Shown: piece after piece, positions 49,031 through 56,954 of the stretch
How the letters are laid out: every line of letters starts with the position of its first letter
Position numbering within the stretch: the stretch's first letter is position 1
Origin: Nocardia vulneris
GTDB lineage: Bacteria; Actinomycetota; Actinomycetes; Mycobacteriales; Mycobacteriaceae
Length of the DNA stretch: 64,000 nucleotides
Reading direction: 5' to 3'
Assembly (NCBI RefSeq): GCF_001613425.1
Contig: NZ_BDCI01000017.1
Coordinates: 62,001 to 126,000, forward strand
Translations under genes and position numbers: made by a program
Notes under the pieces: model-generated
Told to the model about the DNA's origin: nothing
Seen by the model: only the letters and a program-made list of their open reading frames with translations
The model's database searches: none

Positions 49031-50212
49031 TCAGAGCGGGATCGCCCGAATGCCCTTGAACGGAGCGTCTTTTCCGAGATAGTCGACGGTCTCGAACAAG
49101 CCGACCGCGTCCATCGGAAAGCGGGCGCCGGCCTCGGCCGCGAAGAGGCACGGCTGGATCGTCTTCCGTTCCGAGGCGCCGGAGCCGCCGCTCTTGCGAA
49201 TGTGCTTGTGCGTGTGGATCAGAATGGGCATGAATCCGCCGCCGAGGAACGATCCGCTCTGCAGGATCGCGCCGCCGACGCAGTCGATCACCAAACCCTT
49301 GCCGAGGATGGCATCGCGGCCCTGGTAGTAGTAGGACGGCGTGGCGAGCGTGCCGTGCTCGACGTGGAAGACGCCGGCGGAGAGCCCGATGATGGAGCGG
49401 CCGCTGATCCGCAGCACGGACTTGTAGAAGTCGACCAGGATCGGTCGCACCTGCGCGTCCGGCAGCTTGAATTCGGGACACAGCAACACGATTCGCATGA
49501 GTTCCGCGAGCGTGATCCCGGCGCCGTCCGGGCCGGGGAACTCCTGATCCCACGGCACCAGGTAGTCCGACGGCGCGATCATGCTCGTTCCGGCGTCCTC
49601 GACGATCAGCCGCTCCGCGTCGGTGCTCGGGGGCGCGACCGGGGTGCCCGGCGCGAGGACGCGCCCGGCGAGCAGGTACCTGCTCTCCAGCGTCTTCGCG
49701 GTGCTGGCGGTGATCAGCAGATCGATCCGCTCCGACGCGGTTTCCGGGATATCGAAGAGGTGATCGATGCCGTCGGTGGGCACGTTGATCTTCGCTTCCA
49801 GGCTGCGTGCGGGCAGCGGCTGGTAGGAAGCAACCACCTCCTCGAGCGCACCGGCGTACTCCCCCGGGCCGAGCCGCCGCAGTTCCTCCGCCGCGAACGC
49901 GCGATAGTCGTAGGGAATCGCGGTCGAGGTGGACAGCACGACCCCGGCCACCAAGGCGCGGTGCCGGTCGTCGTCCAGCGATTCCGCGGCCAGTTCCAGC
50001 GAGAGGTACGCAGATCGTTCGCCCGGCTGGTGGACCCAGCTCACGACGAACGGGTTCTCGAAGCGACACACCTGCGAAAACAGTTGGTACGCGGCGTCTT
50101 CGGACTTGATCCAGGTGGCAACCCGGGTCCGGGCCGATTCCGCGTCGGTGACTTCGGCCAGCATGTCGGGCGCCACGCGCAGGAGCTTCGAAACTTCCTC
50201 GATGGTGTGCAT
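49031..50212 (-). CDS. Unrecognised protein with beta-rich C-terminal part
   Basis: This 393-residue protein is not matched to a known family. The first 150 residues are helical (EEVSKLLRVAPDMLAEV, then FVVSWVHQPGERSAYLSLELAAESL). The last 130 residues are turn- and beta-rich with many glycines and Ile/Leu/Phe repeats (GRSIIGLSAGVFHVEHGTL ... DAILGKGLVIDCVGGAILQSGSFLGGGFMPILIHTHKHIRKSGG), a look shared with left-handed beta-helix acyltransferases, and contain HTHKH. If it acylates, it would act on the sugar made by its neighbours, which is inference only. AGAGG lies eight bases before ATG 50212. Flanked by ugd and Gfo/Idh genes. Confidence 0.7.
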   Translation of the reverse strand: MHTIEEVSKLLRVAPDMLAEVTDAESARTRVATWIKSEDAAYQLFSQVCRFENPFVVSWVHQPGERSAYLSLELAAESLDDDRHRALVAGVVLSTSTAIPYDYRAFAAEELRRLGPGEYAGALEEVVASYQPLPARSLEAKINVPTDGIDHLFDIPETASERIDLLITASTAKTLESRYLLAGRVLAPGTPVAPPSTDAERLIVEDAGTSMIAPSDYLVPWDQEFPGPDGAGITLAELMRIVLLCPEFKLPDAQVRPILVDFYKSVLRISGRSIIGLSAGVFHVEHGTLATPSYYYQGRDAILGKGLVIDCVGGAILQSGSFLGGGFMPILIHTHKHIRKSGGSGASERKTIQPCLFAAEAGARFPMDAVGLFETVDYLGKDAPFKGIRAIPL

Positions 50213-50243
50213 TTCGGTGCCTCTTTCGATCGTGCGATATTTC

Positions 50244-51263
50244 TCAGATATTGATGAAGCGACTGGCCAGACCCGCCATGAACCGATGCTCCGGAAGTCG
50301 CATCGGCGGCACGGGTTCGGTGGTGCCGCAGAGTAGGTCCAGCTGAATGAGCAATGCCTCCTTGAAATGGTTTCCGGAGATCGTGAATTGCTGCCGCACC
50401 GCGGCATCACGGACATAGACGGCGTGCTGGTTCTTGTAATCGAGCGCCACGCCGTAATGCGGCTCGAACACCAGCGTCACGTGCCTGCCGGAGGCGAATT
50501 CCACATCGGCGAAGCGATAGCGCATCTCGGCGCCGTAGGGGATCACCGAGTGCCGCAGGCAATCCCGCGCGAGATCCCCGGGGAAGGCGAACCCCGCCAG
50601 CTCGGCGAACCCGATGTCGCCGCGGGACGAGGCGTAGAGTTCGATTTCGGGCAGATCCATCGCCAGGGTGCGCACCCGCATTTCGGGCGTGATCGACAGC
50701 GGAGTCGTGCGCAGATAGGTCCGGTACCGCTCGCGCGGCAGGATCGACCGCAGAATGCTCAGCATGTGGAAGAACTCGTAACCGGCCTCGCCGTAACGGG
50801 TGTCGACGAACCTGCCGTGCGCGACGTCGAGTTCCCGGTTCTTGGTGAACTCGATCGTTATTTTCCTGAGCTGATCCGTTCGGCCGCATTGCCGGACCGA
50901 TTCGGCGAATTGCCGCACCGCCGCGCTGTAGGTGTAGACATCGTTGACGAGGATCCGTGCCTGCGGATTATGCCGGAGCAGCCGGGCCAGTTCGGGTAGC
51001 TCCGCGGGATAGCAGGCCGGCTTCTCGAGCAGGATGCGCGCGTCCGGACGAGCCCGCAGCAGCTCGGTGACCACGGGCAGATGCGTGGCCGTCGGCGTCG
51101 CGACGACCCAGGCCGCCACCTGCGCCGGGTCGGGTACCAGCGCGATCCGCGGGAAATCCGCGCCCGGTCGCCGATCGACGGTGACCACCTCGTGGCCGGC
51201 CTCTTCGAAGTACGTGGCGTGCCGCGCGCCGATCATGCCGCGGCCGATGACAACGATGCGCAT
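50244..51263 (-). CDS. Gfo/Idh/MocA family oxidoreductase
   Basis: This 339-residue NAD-dependent sugar-dehydrogenase-like protein begins MRIVVIGRGMIGARHATYFEEAGH, a dinucleotide motif with Arg in place of the middle Gly. The catalytic EKP motif is intact (RILLEKPACYP, near residue 90), and a GYEFFHMLSIL helix carries the active His equivalent near 160. The second domain has RNELDVAHGRFVD-like strand sequence and DLPEIELYASSRGDIGFAEL. It probably oxidises or epimerises a UDP-sugar. It starts one base after the FAD-dehydrogenase stop, so the genes are coupled. Confidence 0.85.
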   Translation of the reverse strand: MRIVVIGRGMIGARHATYFEEAGHEVVTVDRRPGADFPRIALVPDPAQVAAWVVATPTATHLPVVTELLRARPDARILLEKPACYPAELPELARLLRHNPQARILVNDVYTYSAAVRQFAESVRQCGRTDQLRKITIEFTKNRELDVAHGRFVDTRYGEAGYEFFHMLSILRSILPRERYRTYLRTTPLSITPEMRVRTLAMDLPEIELYASSRGDIGFAELAGFAFPGDLARDCLRHSVIPYGAEMRYRFADVEFASGRHVTLVFEPHYGVALDYKNQHAVYVRDAAVRQQFTISGNHFKEALLIQLDLLCGTTEPVPPMRLPEHRFMAGLASRFINI

Positions 51264-51264
51264 G

Positions 51265-52683
51265 TCAGACCGCCCCGGCACGCCGGGCGTATGCGGCCGC
51301 GTGCGTGCCCGCCGCTCGACCGAGTACCGCACCCGCCATCAATCCGGTGCCCGCCGGATAGCCCTGATCGTAGAGTCCGCCGACGATCACACCCGCGGCA
51401 TAGAGTCCGTCGATCGGCTCGCCACCGCCGCGCACCTCGGCGTGCTCGGTCACCGAGAGTCCGCCGTAGGTGAACGTCAGTCCGGCGACCACCGGAGCGA
51501 AAAGATAAGGCGGCGTGTCGATATGGGTTACCGCGTCTTTGTCGCCGTTCAGCCGCGCCACCTCGGCACGCAATTGGCCGGCATCGATGCCGAGCTGACG
51601 AGCACCGTCCGCCAGAGAGGGGGCGATGATCGACGCCGGGTCGCTGAAATAGCTGTCGGGCAGGCCCCCGGCATTGATCACCTTGCTGTCGAAGATCTGG
51701 AATGCGATCTTGCCGGGCTGTTCCATGATCTTCTGCCCGAGCGTGACGTAGGCGAGATTGCTGTACTCGGCGCGTTCGTCGAAGAATCGATGGCCGGACC
51801 GGTTGACGACGATGCCGCGCGGAAAGGCGTATCGGGTCAGCTCGTGCGATCGGGACATCTGGCCGGGCAACATATAGCTGGGCAACCCGGTGCCCTGCGG
51901 GGTGGTGTGGCATTTTCGCCAGTTGCCGGCCGTGTCCGCGCCCAGCGCGATGGCCGCCGCCAAGGGCAGCCCGTCGTTGAACGGCACGCCGCGCAATTTC
52001 ACCTCGCGCCAGGGACTGCCCAGGTGGTGCCCGCGCATCTGCGCGTTGCCTTCGAATCCACCGGACGCGAGAATCAGTGCGTCGCAGACGAGCGGGAAGG
52101 CCGGTCCCGACCCGAGCACACGGTACTTTCCACCGGCCGCCGGCTCTATGCCGGTTACCGGATTCTCGTAATAGACGACGCCGCCGAGGCGTTCGTACTG
52201 ATCGAAGTTGCGGTCCTGCAGGCCTTGCCCGCCGCCGTCGAACACGACCGGCACGTCGCCGGGCAGCGGATTCTTTCGCGGCACCCACCGCTGGCCGAGG
52301 CCGTGCATCCAGGTGATCGCGCTGTTCGAGCGATGGATGATCGACTCGATGAGTGCGGCGTCGACCTGGCTGCCGGAAACCCGGAGCCAATCGTCGAGGT
52401 AGTCGTCCTCGGTGTACTCGCGCCGGCCCGCGAGCAACGTGCCGACGCGACGGTCATCCGGTTCGTCGAGCAGCGCGGCGATGTACGACCGTTCGTGCCA
52501 AGGGAACCGCACGCTTTTCGTCAAGGCGCTGTTACCGCCGCGCAGGTCCTTCGGCGCGGCTTCGAGGACGACCACGGACTCCGCACCGGCCTGCCGCGCC
52601 GCGATTCCCGCGCACAGACCCGCATGGCCGGCGCCGACGACAACGACCTGCCATTCGTGATGAATACTTGCTCGGGCATTCAT
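51265..52683 (-). CDS. FAD-binding dehydrogenase (fumarate reductase/KstD type)
   Basis: This 472-residue flavoprotein of the FAD_binding_2 family has QVVVVGAGHAGLCAGIAARQAGAESVVVLEAAP at residues 12-44 (FAD site with the Glu that binds ribose) and GGNSALTKSVRFPW. The active-site-region motifs are PRGIVVNRSGHRFFDE near 300 and the C-terminal GLYAAGVIVGGLYDQGYPAGTGLMAGAVLGRAAG. This tail is typical of tricarballylate-dehydrogenase-like (TcuA) and 3-ketosteroid-dehydrogenase-like enzymes. AGGAGG lies seven bases before ATG 52683. It is the first assured gene of the four-gene operon and desaturates or oxidises a carbon skeleton. Confidence 0.88.
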   Translation of the reverse strand: MNARASIHHEWQVVVVGAGHAGLCAGIAARQAGAESVVVLEAAPKDLRGGNSALTKSVRFPWHERSYIAALLDEPDDRRVGTLLAGRREYTEDDYLDDWLRVSGSQVDAALIESIIHRSNSAITWMHGLGQRWVPRKNPLPGDVPVVFDGGGQGLQDRNFDQYERLGGVVYYENPVTGIEPAAGGKYRVLGSGPAFPLVCDALILASGGFEGNAQMRGHHLGSPWREVKLRGVPFNDGLPLAAAIALGADTAGNWRKCHTTPQGTGLPSYMLPGQMSRSHELTRYAFPRGIVVNRSGHRFFDERAEYSNLAYVTLGQKIMEQPGKIAFQIFDSKVINAGGLPDSYFSDPASIIAPSLADGARQLGIDAGQLRAEVARLNGDKDAVTHIDTPPYLFAPVVAGLTFTYGGLSVTEHAEVRGGGEPIDGLYAAGVIVGGLYDQGYPAGTGLMAGAVLGRAAGTHAAAYARRAGAV

Positions 52684-52810
52684 GCAGAACCCTCCTATGT
52701 CGAATCCCCCTGGGCAGCAGGCTGCCGACGATGAATACGAATCCCCCGTGTGGGTAAACCCCGTCCGACCGCACCGTGCGTGTCCGGTCCGTGATCGCAA
52801 ACTGGTCGTT

Positions 52811-53110
52811 CTAGTCTTGCTTCGACTGTGCAGTCCGCCAAGGGTTTTCGCTGTTCAGGCCGCGTTCGAAACAAGCAGGACACGTTCGCGAACACACTCG
52901 AACGCGCACCGATCGCTTCGGTCGCGGCGGCTGCCAGCGGTGATGCGCGGCACCGGCACAACGATTCGCGGCCTGTACGAAGCAGAGCGTGAACGAGCGT
53001 TCGACCCGCGCCGCACATTCCCCACACGTCACGTGCACAAGCGGCGCGTCATCCGGTGCCGTGCCCGCCGGAGCCGAGCGGCCACCGGAAGAACAAGCCG
53101 TGCAGCGCAT
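52811..53110 (-). CDS. Possible Cys-rich zinc-ribbon-like protein
   Basis: This 99-residue frame, from ATG 53110, has nine cysteines arranged as CTAC, CGEC, single Cys, then a CSRTCPAC cluster. This resembles zinc-binding ribbons, and it ends 127 bases before the FAD-dehydrogenase gene on the same strand. The third-position GC content is lower than in neighbours and no ribosome site is seen, so it could be chance. The rest of the 52684-53225 gap holds no other gene and no clear hairpin. Confidence 0.3.
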   Translation of the reverse strand: MRCTACSSGGRSAPAGTAPDDAPLVHVTCGECAARVERSFTLCFVQAANRCAGAAHHRWQPPRPKRSVRVRVCSRTCPACFERGLNSENPWRTAQSKQD

Positions 53111-53225
53111 TTGCGACAAGCCCCGCAGCGACTACATGGGAGTTTCGCCGCAATCCGTTGCGCTCCAAGCAGTTCGACCCCTTAGGGGGTGTTCGTCTGG
53201 GGGATACCGTTTCGCGACTTCTGCC

Positions 53226-54254
53226 ATGCTGGAAGCTATGGAGCGAGCGGAGGAGGGTGGGGCCGCCCCATCGCCTGGTGACCTACCTGAGCCGGGCGGG
53301 GCCGGTTCTCCTGTCGAATTCATCGCCGTGCTGCGGCTGCTGAAAACGTGGTCCGGGTTGGCTTACCGGCAGCTGGAAGGAAAGGCCGCGGCCTCCGGTG
53401 ACGTGTTGCCGTCCAGCACGATCGCGACCACACTCGGGCGCGACACCCTGCCCAGGGAGCGATTCGTCATCGCGTTCACCCGCGCCTGCGGCCTCGACGA
53501 CACCCAGGTGCAGAAGTGGCTCGAGGTGCGTCGTCGCCTCGCCATGCGTGACCAGGTACCGGTTCGGGCCGTCGTCGAGAGTGCGGCCGCCGACGCGCCC
53601 GGACCAGTCGCCGAGACGCCGAAACCGGCACGGCGAAAACGTCTTTCGCGCTGGCTGTATCCGGTCGGCTGCGCCGTCGCCGCGGCGATCGGCATCGTGG
53701 GGACGCTGGCCGTGCAAGGCTGGGTGCTGCACACCCATGACGACACGCTGCCCACGGCGAGCCAACCGCTGCCCGGGCTGGCGCTCGCGGACGTGGGCAG
53801 CTGGGTGCGTATCCAACCGGCCCGCACCCCGGAACTGTGCCTGGCCGAGGGACGCGACCGCACCCAGCGCTACCCCACCGCCATCGCGGCGCAGCGCGTC
53901 TGCACGCCGGCGTCGCCGCGGGTCTACCTCGATCCGATCGATGAGGGCACGGTCCAGATCCAATGGCACCACTCGAAATACGGCATCGGCTGCCTCACCG
54001 TGCTGGCGGGTGGGCCGGGCGACAACTTGCTCGAGCCCAGGGACGACTGCGCCGACGACAATCCCGCCCAGCAGTTCCGGATCGAGCCGACGGGCCCGGC
54101 CTCGGCCGCCCGCTTCCGCATCCGCACCACCGCCACGAACCACTGCCTGGCCCTGCGCGATCAAGACACCGCCGACGGCACCGAAATCGTCCAGGGCCGC
54201 TGCTCCGGCGCCCGCGACCAAGAATTCCTGATCCACCTCATCCCACCCGCGTGA
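53226..54254 (+). CDS. HTH - transmembrane - ricin-like domain protein
   Basis: This 342-residue protein has three parts. Residues about 25-105 are an XRE-like helix-turn-helix region (EFIAVLRLLKTWSGLAYRQLEGKAAASGDVLPSSTIATTLGRDTLPRERFV) common in actinobacterial toxin/transport-linked regulators. Residues about 143-165 are one transmembrane helix (YPVGCAVAAAIGIVGTLAVQGWVL) after a basic RKRLSRW stop. The outer part has a Cys-rich beta structure (CLAEG, VCTPAS, GCLTVLAGGP, CLALRD, GRCSGARDQEF) resembling a ricin-type lectin domain. This is a one-component membrane arrangement. ATG 53226 has no ribosome site and ATG 53238 is the alternative. Confidence 0.75.
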   Translation: MLEAMERAEEGGAAPSPGDLPEPGGAGSPVEFIAVLRLLKTWSGLAYRQLEGKAAASGDVLPSSTIATTLGRDTLPRERFVIAFTRACGLDDTQVQKWLEVRRRLAMRDQVPVRAVVESAAADAPGPVAETPKPARRKRLSRWLYPVGCAVAAAIGIVGTLAVQGWVLHTHDDTLPTASQPLPGLALADVGSWVRIQPARTPELCLAEGRDRTQRYPTAIAAQRVCTPASPRVYLDPIDEGTVQIQWHHSKYGIGCLTVLAGGPGDNLLEPRDDCADDNPAQQFRIEPTGPASAARFRIRTTATNHCLALRDQDTADGTEIVQGRCSGARDQEFLIHLIPPA

Positions 54255-54305
54255 ACCGGGCACGCGCGGACAACCAGCGTGGGAGTTATCGCGGCCGCCG
54301 GTGGT

Positions 54306-54683
54306 TCAGTGGCCGAGGATGCGAGCGCGTAGTTCTGTGGACCATTGCACATATTCGACGATTGCGCCGTCGGTGTGGCGGAGGTAGACGTAGCGGCCGG
54401 TTGCGCTGTGCGCGGGACCGCCGGTGATGGTGGCCCCGGTCGGGGTGAGTGCGGTGATCAGCTCGTCCAGGTCGTCGACGATCACCGGGCCGGTGGTGGC
54501 ACGGTAGCGGTCGGTGTGTTCGGGCGCGCCCGCGATGAGCAGGAAGTCACCGACCGCGGCGAGTTCGGCCTGTTCGAAGACGAATCGGAGATCGGCTGGG
54601 GCGCCGACGAGTTTCTCGTAGGTCGGCAGGGCGGTGTCGAGATCGGTGACGAACAGCCGGGCGTAGGTCTTCAGAATCTGCAC
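54306..54683 (-). CDS. VOC/glyoxalase family protein
   Basis: This 125-residue VOC-fold protein has the typical beta-alpha-beta-beta-beta halves: KTYARLFVTDLDTALPTYEKLVGAP (first half) and GRYVYLRHTDGAIVEYVQW (second half, with a Glu metal-ligand position). GTG 54683 is the assigned start and no ribosome site is seen. VOC proteins are metal-dependent lyases, dioxygenases or resistance proteins, and the role here is unknown. It is convergent with the HTH-membrane gene. Confidence 0.75.
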   Translation of the reverse strand: MQILKTYARLFVTDLDTALPTYEKLVGAPADLRFVFEQAELAAVGDFLLIAGAPEHTDRYRATTGPVIVDDLDELITALTPTGATITGGPAHSATGRYVYLRHTDGAIVEYVQWSTELRARILGH

Positions 54684-54879
54684 GTCGGCGACGCTACGGT
54701 GGAGTCGGCGGGCGCGGAACTTGTCGCGACGATTCACGCGTTGTGCGGATGGTCGCGCACCCACCTGGACGAACTTCTCGCCGCCCCGGCGCACCGGCCC
54801 GCCACACCCTGACCCCGGCTCTGCCACAGATCCGGACACCTTGGGGCGAAGCAGGTCTGGCGGGCGCTAGAAAGGACAG

Positions 54880-56028
54880 GTGAATTCCTCTGCCGAACCG
54901 TTCCTCTACGACCGTTCGGGTCGCCGCTACGAGATCTCGAGCCCGCGCTGGCGCGGTGACGACGGCACGCCCCTGGCCGTCAGCCCCATGCCGGGTATCG
55001 CCCCTGAGCAGATCGTGACGTCCGAACGCTCACTGTGGCGGTATCAGGCGGCGATCCCGGTTCCGGCGCGGCATCGGATCAGCCTCGGTGAGGGTGCGAC
55101 GCCGATGGTGCCGCTCGACTGGGATGGCCGACGGGTGCACTTCAAACTCGAATGGTTCAACCCCACTTCGAGTTTCAAGGACCGCGGGGTCGCGGTGATG
55201 ATGTCGCATCTGGCCGGTCAGGGCGTCACGAAGGTTCTCGAAGACAGTTCCGGCAACGGCGGTTCCGCGGTCGCCGCCTACTGCGCGGCCGCCGGACTCG
55301 ACGCCAGGATCCTCGTGCCCGAGCTGACCTCGGCCGCGAAGATATTGCAGGCCAAGGCCTATGGCGCCGAGATCGAACTCGTGGCAGGCACCCGCGACGA
55401 GGTGGCGGATGCGGCGATCCGCCAGTCGGCACAGCTCACCTACGCCAGCCACAACTGGCATCCGTTCTTCTTGCAGGGCACCAAGACCATCGCCTATGAG
55501 ATGTGGGAGGACCTCGGGTTCCGCGCACCGGACAATGTCGTGCTCGTCGCCGGAGCCGGCAGCAACGTGCTCGGCTGCGATATCGCGTTCGGCGAATTGC
55601 TCGCGGCGGGCCGGATCGCACGCCTGCCCCGGCTGCTGATCGGCCAGCCCGAACACTGGGCCACCATCGCCGACACGTGCAACGGGCTCGACCCGGCCGA
55701 CCGTGCACCACGCGAACCCACGATCGCCGAGGGCGCCGCCATCGCCGACCCGGTCCGGTTGCCCGAGGCAGTCGCGGCGGTCCGCCGATCCGGCGGCGCG
55801 GCCGTCGCCGTTCCCGATGCGGCGATCCGGGCCGCGGTGCGCAAGCTCGCGGCCCGTGGGCTCTACGCCGAACCCACCAGCTGCGTCGCCGTCGCCGCAC
55901 TGGATCACTTTCTCGCCGAAGGCCTCATCGCCGCCGATGAGACCACCGTCGTCGTGCTCACCGGCGCCGGACTCAAATCGTCGGAGCAGATGGCCCGCGT
56001 CTTCGACCGATCACCGGCGGTCGAGTGA
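54880..56028 (+). CDS. Threonine synthase-like PLP enzyme
   Basis: This 382-residue fold-type II PLP enzyme has its Schiff-base Lys in WFNPTSSFKDRGVAVMMSHLA near residue 100 and the phosphate-binding glycines in DSSGNGGSAVAAYCAAAG near residue 124. The second half contains VLVAGAGSNVLGCDIAF and C-terminal VVVLTGAGLKSSEQ. The N-terminal zinc-ribbon cysteines of class II threonine synthases are replaced by YDRSGRRYEISSPRWRG, so it may be a threonine-synthase-like ammonia-lyase or synthase of another substrate. A GTG start at 54880 follows AAGGA. It is close upstream of the cyclase gene on the same strand. Confidence 0.85.
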   Translation: MNSSAEPFLYDRSGRRYEISSPRWRGDDGTPLAVSPMPGIAPEQIVTSERSLWRYQAAIPVPARHRISLGEGATPMVPLDWDGRRVHFKLEWFNPTSSFKDRGVAVMMSHLAGQGVTKVLEDSSGNGGSAVAAYCAAAGLDARILVPELTSAAKILQAKAYGAEIELVAGTRDEVADAAIRQSAQLTYASHNWHPFFLQGTKTIAYEMWEDLGFRAPDNVVLVAGAGSNVLGCDIAFGELLAAGRIARLPRLLIGQPEHWATIADTCNGLDPADRAPREPTIAEGAAIADPVRLPEAVAAVRRSGGAAVAVPDAAIRAAVRKLAARGLYAEPTSCVAVAALDHFLAEGLIAADETTVVVLTGAGLKSSEQMARVFDRSPAVE

Positions 56029-56099
56029 TCCCCCGGCCGACCTTCCGGGACTGACGGCAGAATGTGACCCGGGGGCGTACTAGCCGAGGAGGGCCGATC

Positions 56100-56873
56100 A
56101 TGCGCCGGTTGGTGGACATCTCTGTGCCGTTGCAGGCGGATATCGCCTCGGACCCGCCCGGGCATCTGCCGGAGATCGACTATTACACCCACGCGGAGAC
56201 GGCCGCGGACATGCTCGGCTTCTTTCCCGGAGCGACCCGGGCCGACCTGCCCGACGGCGAGGGCTGGGCCATCGAACGGGTCCGCATCAGCACCCACAAC
56301 GGCACGCATCTCGATGCGCCGTACCACTATTCGGCCACCATGGACGGCGGCGCACGCGCCATCACCATCGACGAGGTGCCGCTGGACTGGTGCCTGCAAC
56401 CCGCGGTGAAACTGGACTTCCGGCACTTCGCGGACGGCTACGTCGCGACCGCCGACGATGTCGCCGCCGAATTGCGCCGCATCGGCCACCAGTTGCGCCC
56501 GCTCGACATCGTCGTCGTCAATACCTCCGCCGGAACCCGCTACGGCAGTGCCGATTACGTCTCCTCGGGCTGCGGGATGGGCCGCGACGCCACCCTCTAC
56601 CTCTTGAACCAGGGCGTGCGCCTCACCGGCACCGACGCCTGGAGCTGGGACGCGCCGTTCGTGCACACCGCCGCCCGCTATGCCCGCGACCACGACCCCG
56701 CCGTCATCTGGGAGGGCCACCGCGCCGGCCGCACCATCGGCTACTGCCACCTGGAGAAACTGCACAACCTGGAATCCCTGCCGCCCAACGGCTTCCAGAT
56801 CTCCTGCTTCCCCGTCAAAATCCACGCCGCCTCCGCGGGCTGGACCCGAGCCGTAGCCATCTTCGACGACTGA
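56100..56873 (+). CDS. Cyclase family metal-dependent hydrolase (kynurenine formamidase-like)
   Basis: This 257-residue cyclase family protein (PF04199) carries the diagnostic metal motif HxGTHxDxPxH, here STHNGTHLDAPYHYS near residue 60. Late strands PVKIHAASAGWTRAVAIF are as in family members. It probably opens a lactam, lactone or formamide with a divalent metal. GAGGAGGGCC precedes ATG 56100. It follows the threonine-synthase-like gene by 71 bases and may share its transcript, although the two reactions have no obvious common substrate. Confidence 0.88.
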   Translation: MRRLVDISVPLQADIASDPPGHLPEIDYYTHAETAADMLGFFPGATRADLPDGEGWAIERVRISTHNGTHLDAPYHYSATMDGGARAITIDEVPLDWCLQPAVKLDFRHFADGYVATADDVAAELRRIGHQLRPLDIVVVNTSAGTRYGSADYVSSGCGMGRDATLYLLNQGVRLTGTDAWSWDAPFVHTAARYARDHDPAVIWEGHRAGRTIGYCHLEKLHNLESLPPNGFQISCFPVKIHAASAGWTRAVAIFDD

Positions 56874-56954
56874 CGGAGCGGGAGCCGCCGCCGCGCCGGC
56901 GGGCAGTAATGTGAAACGTCCATCTTGCACGGCCGGACGGAGAACCGACTACCC

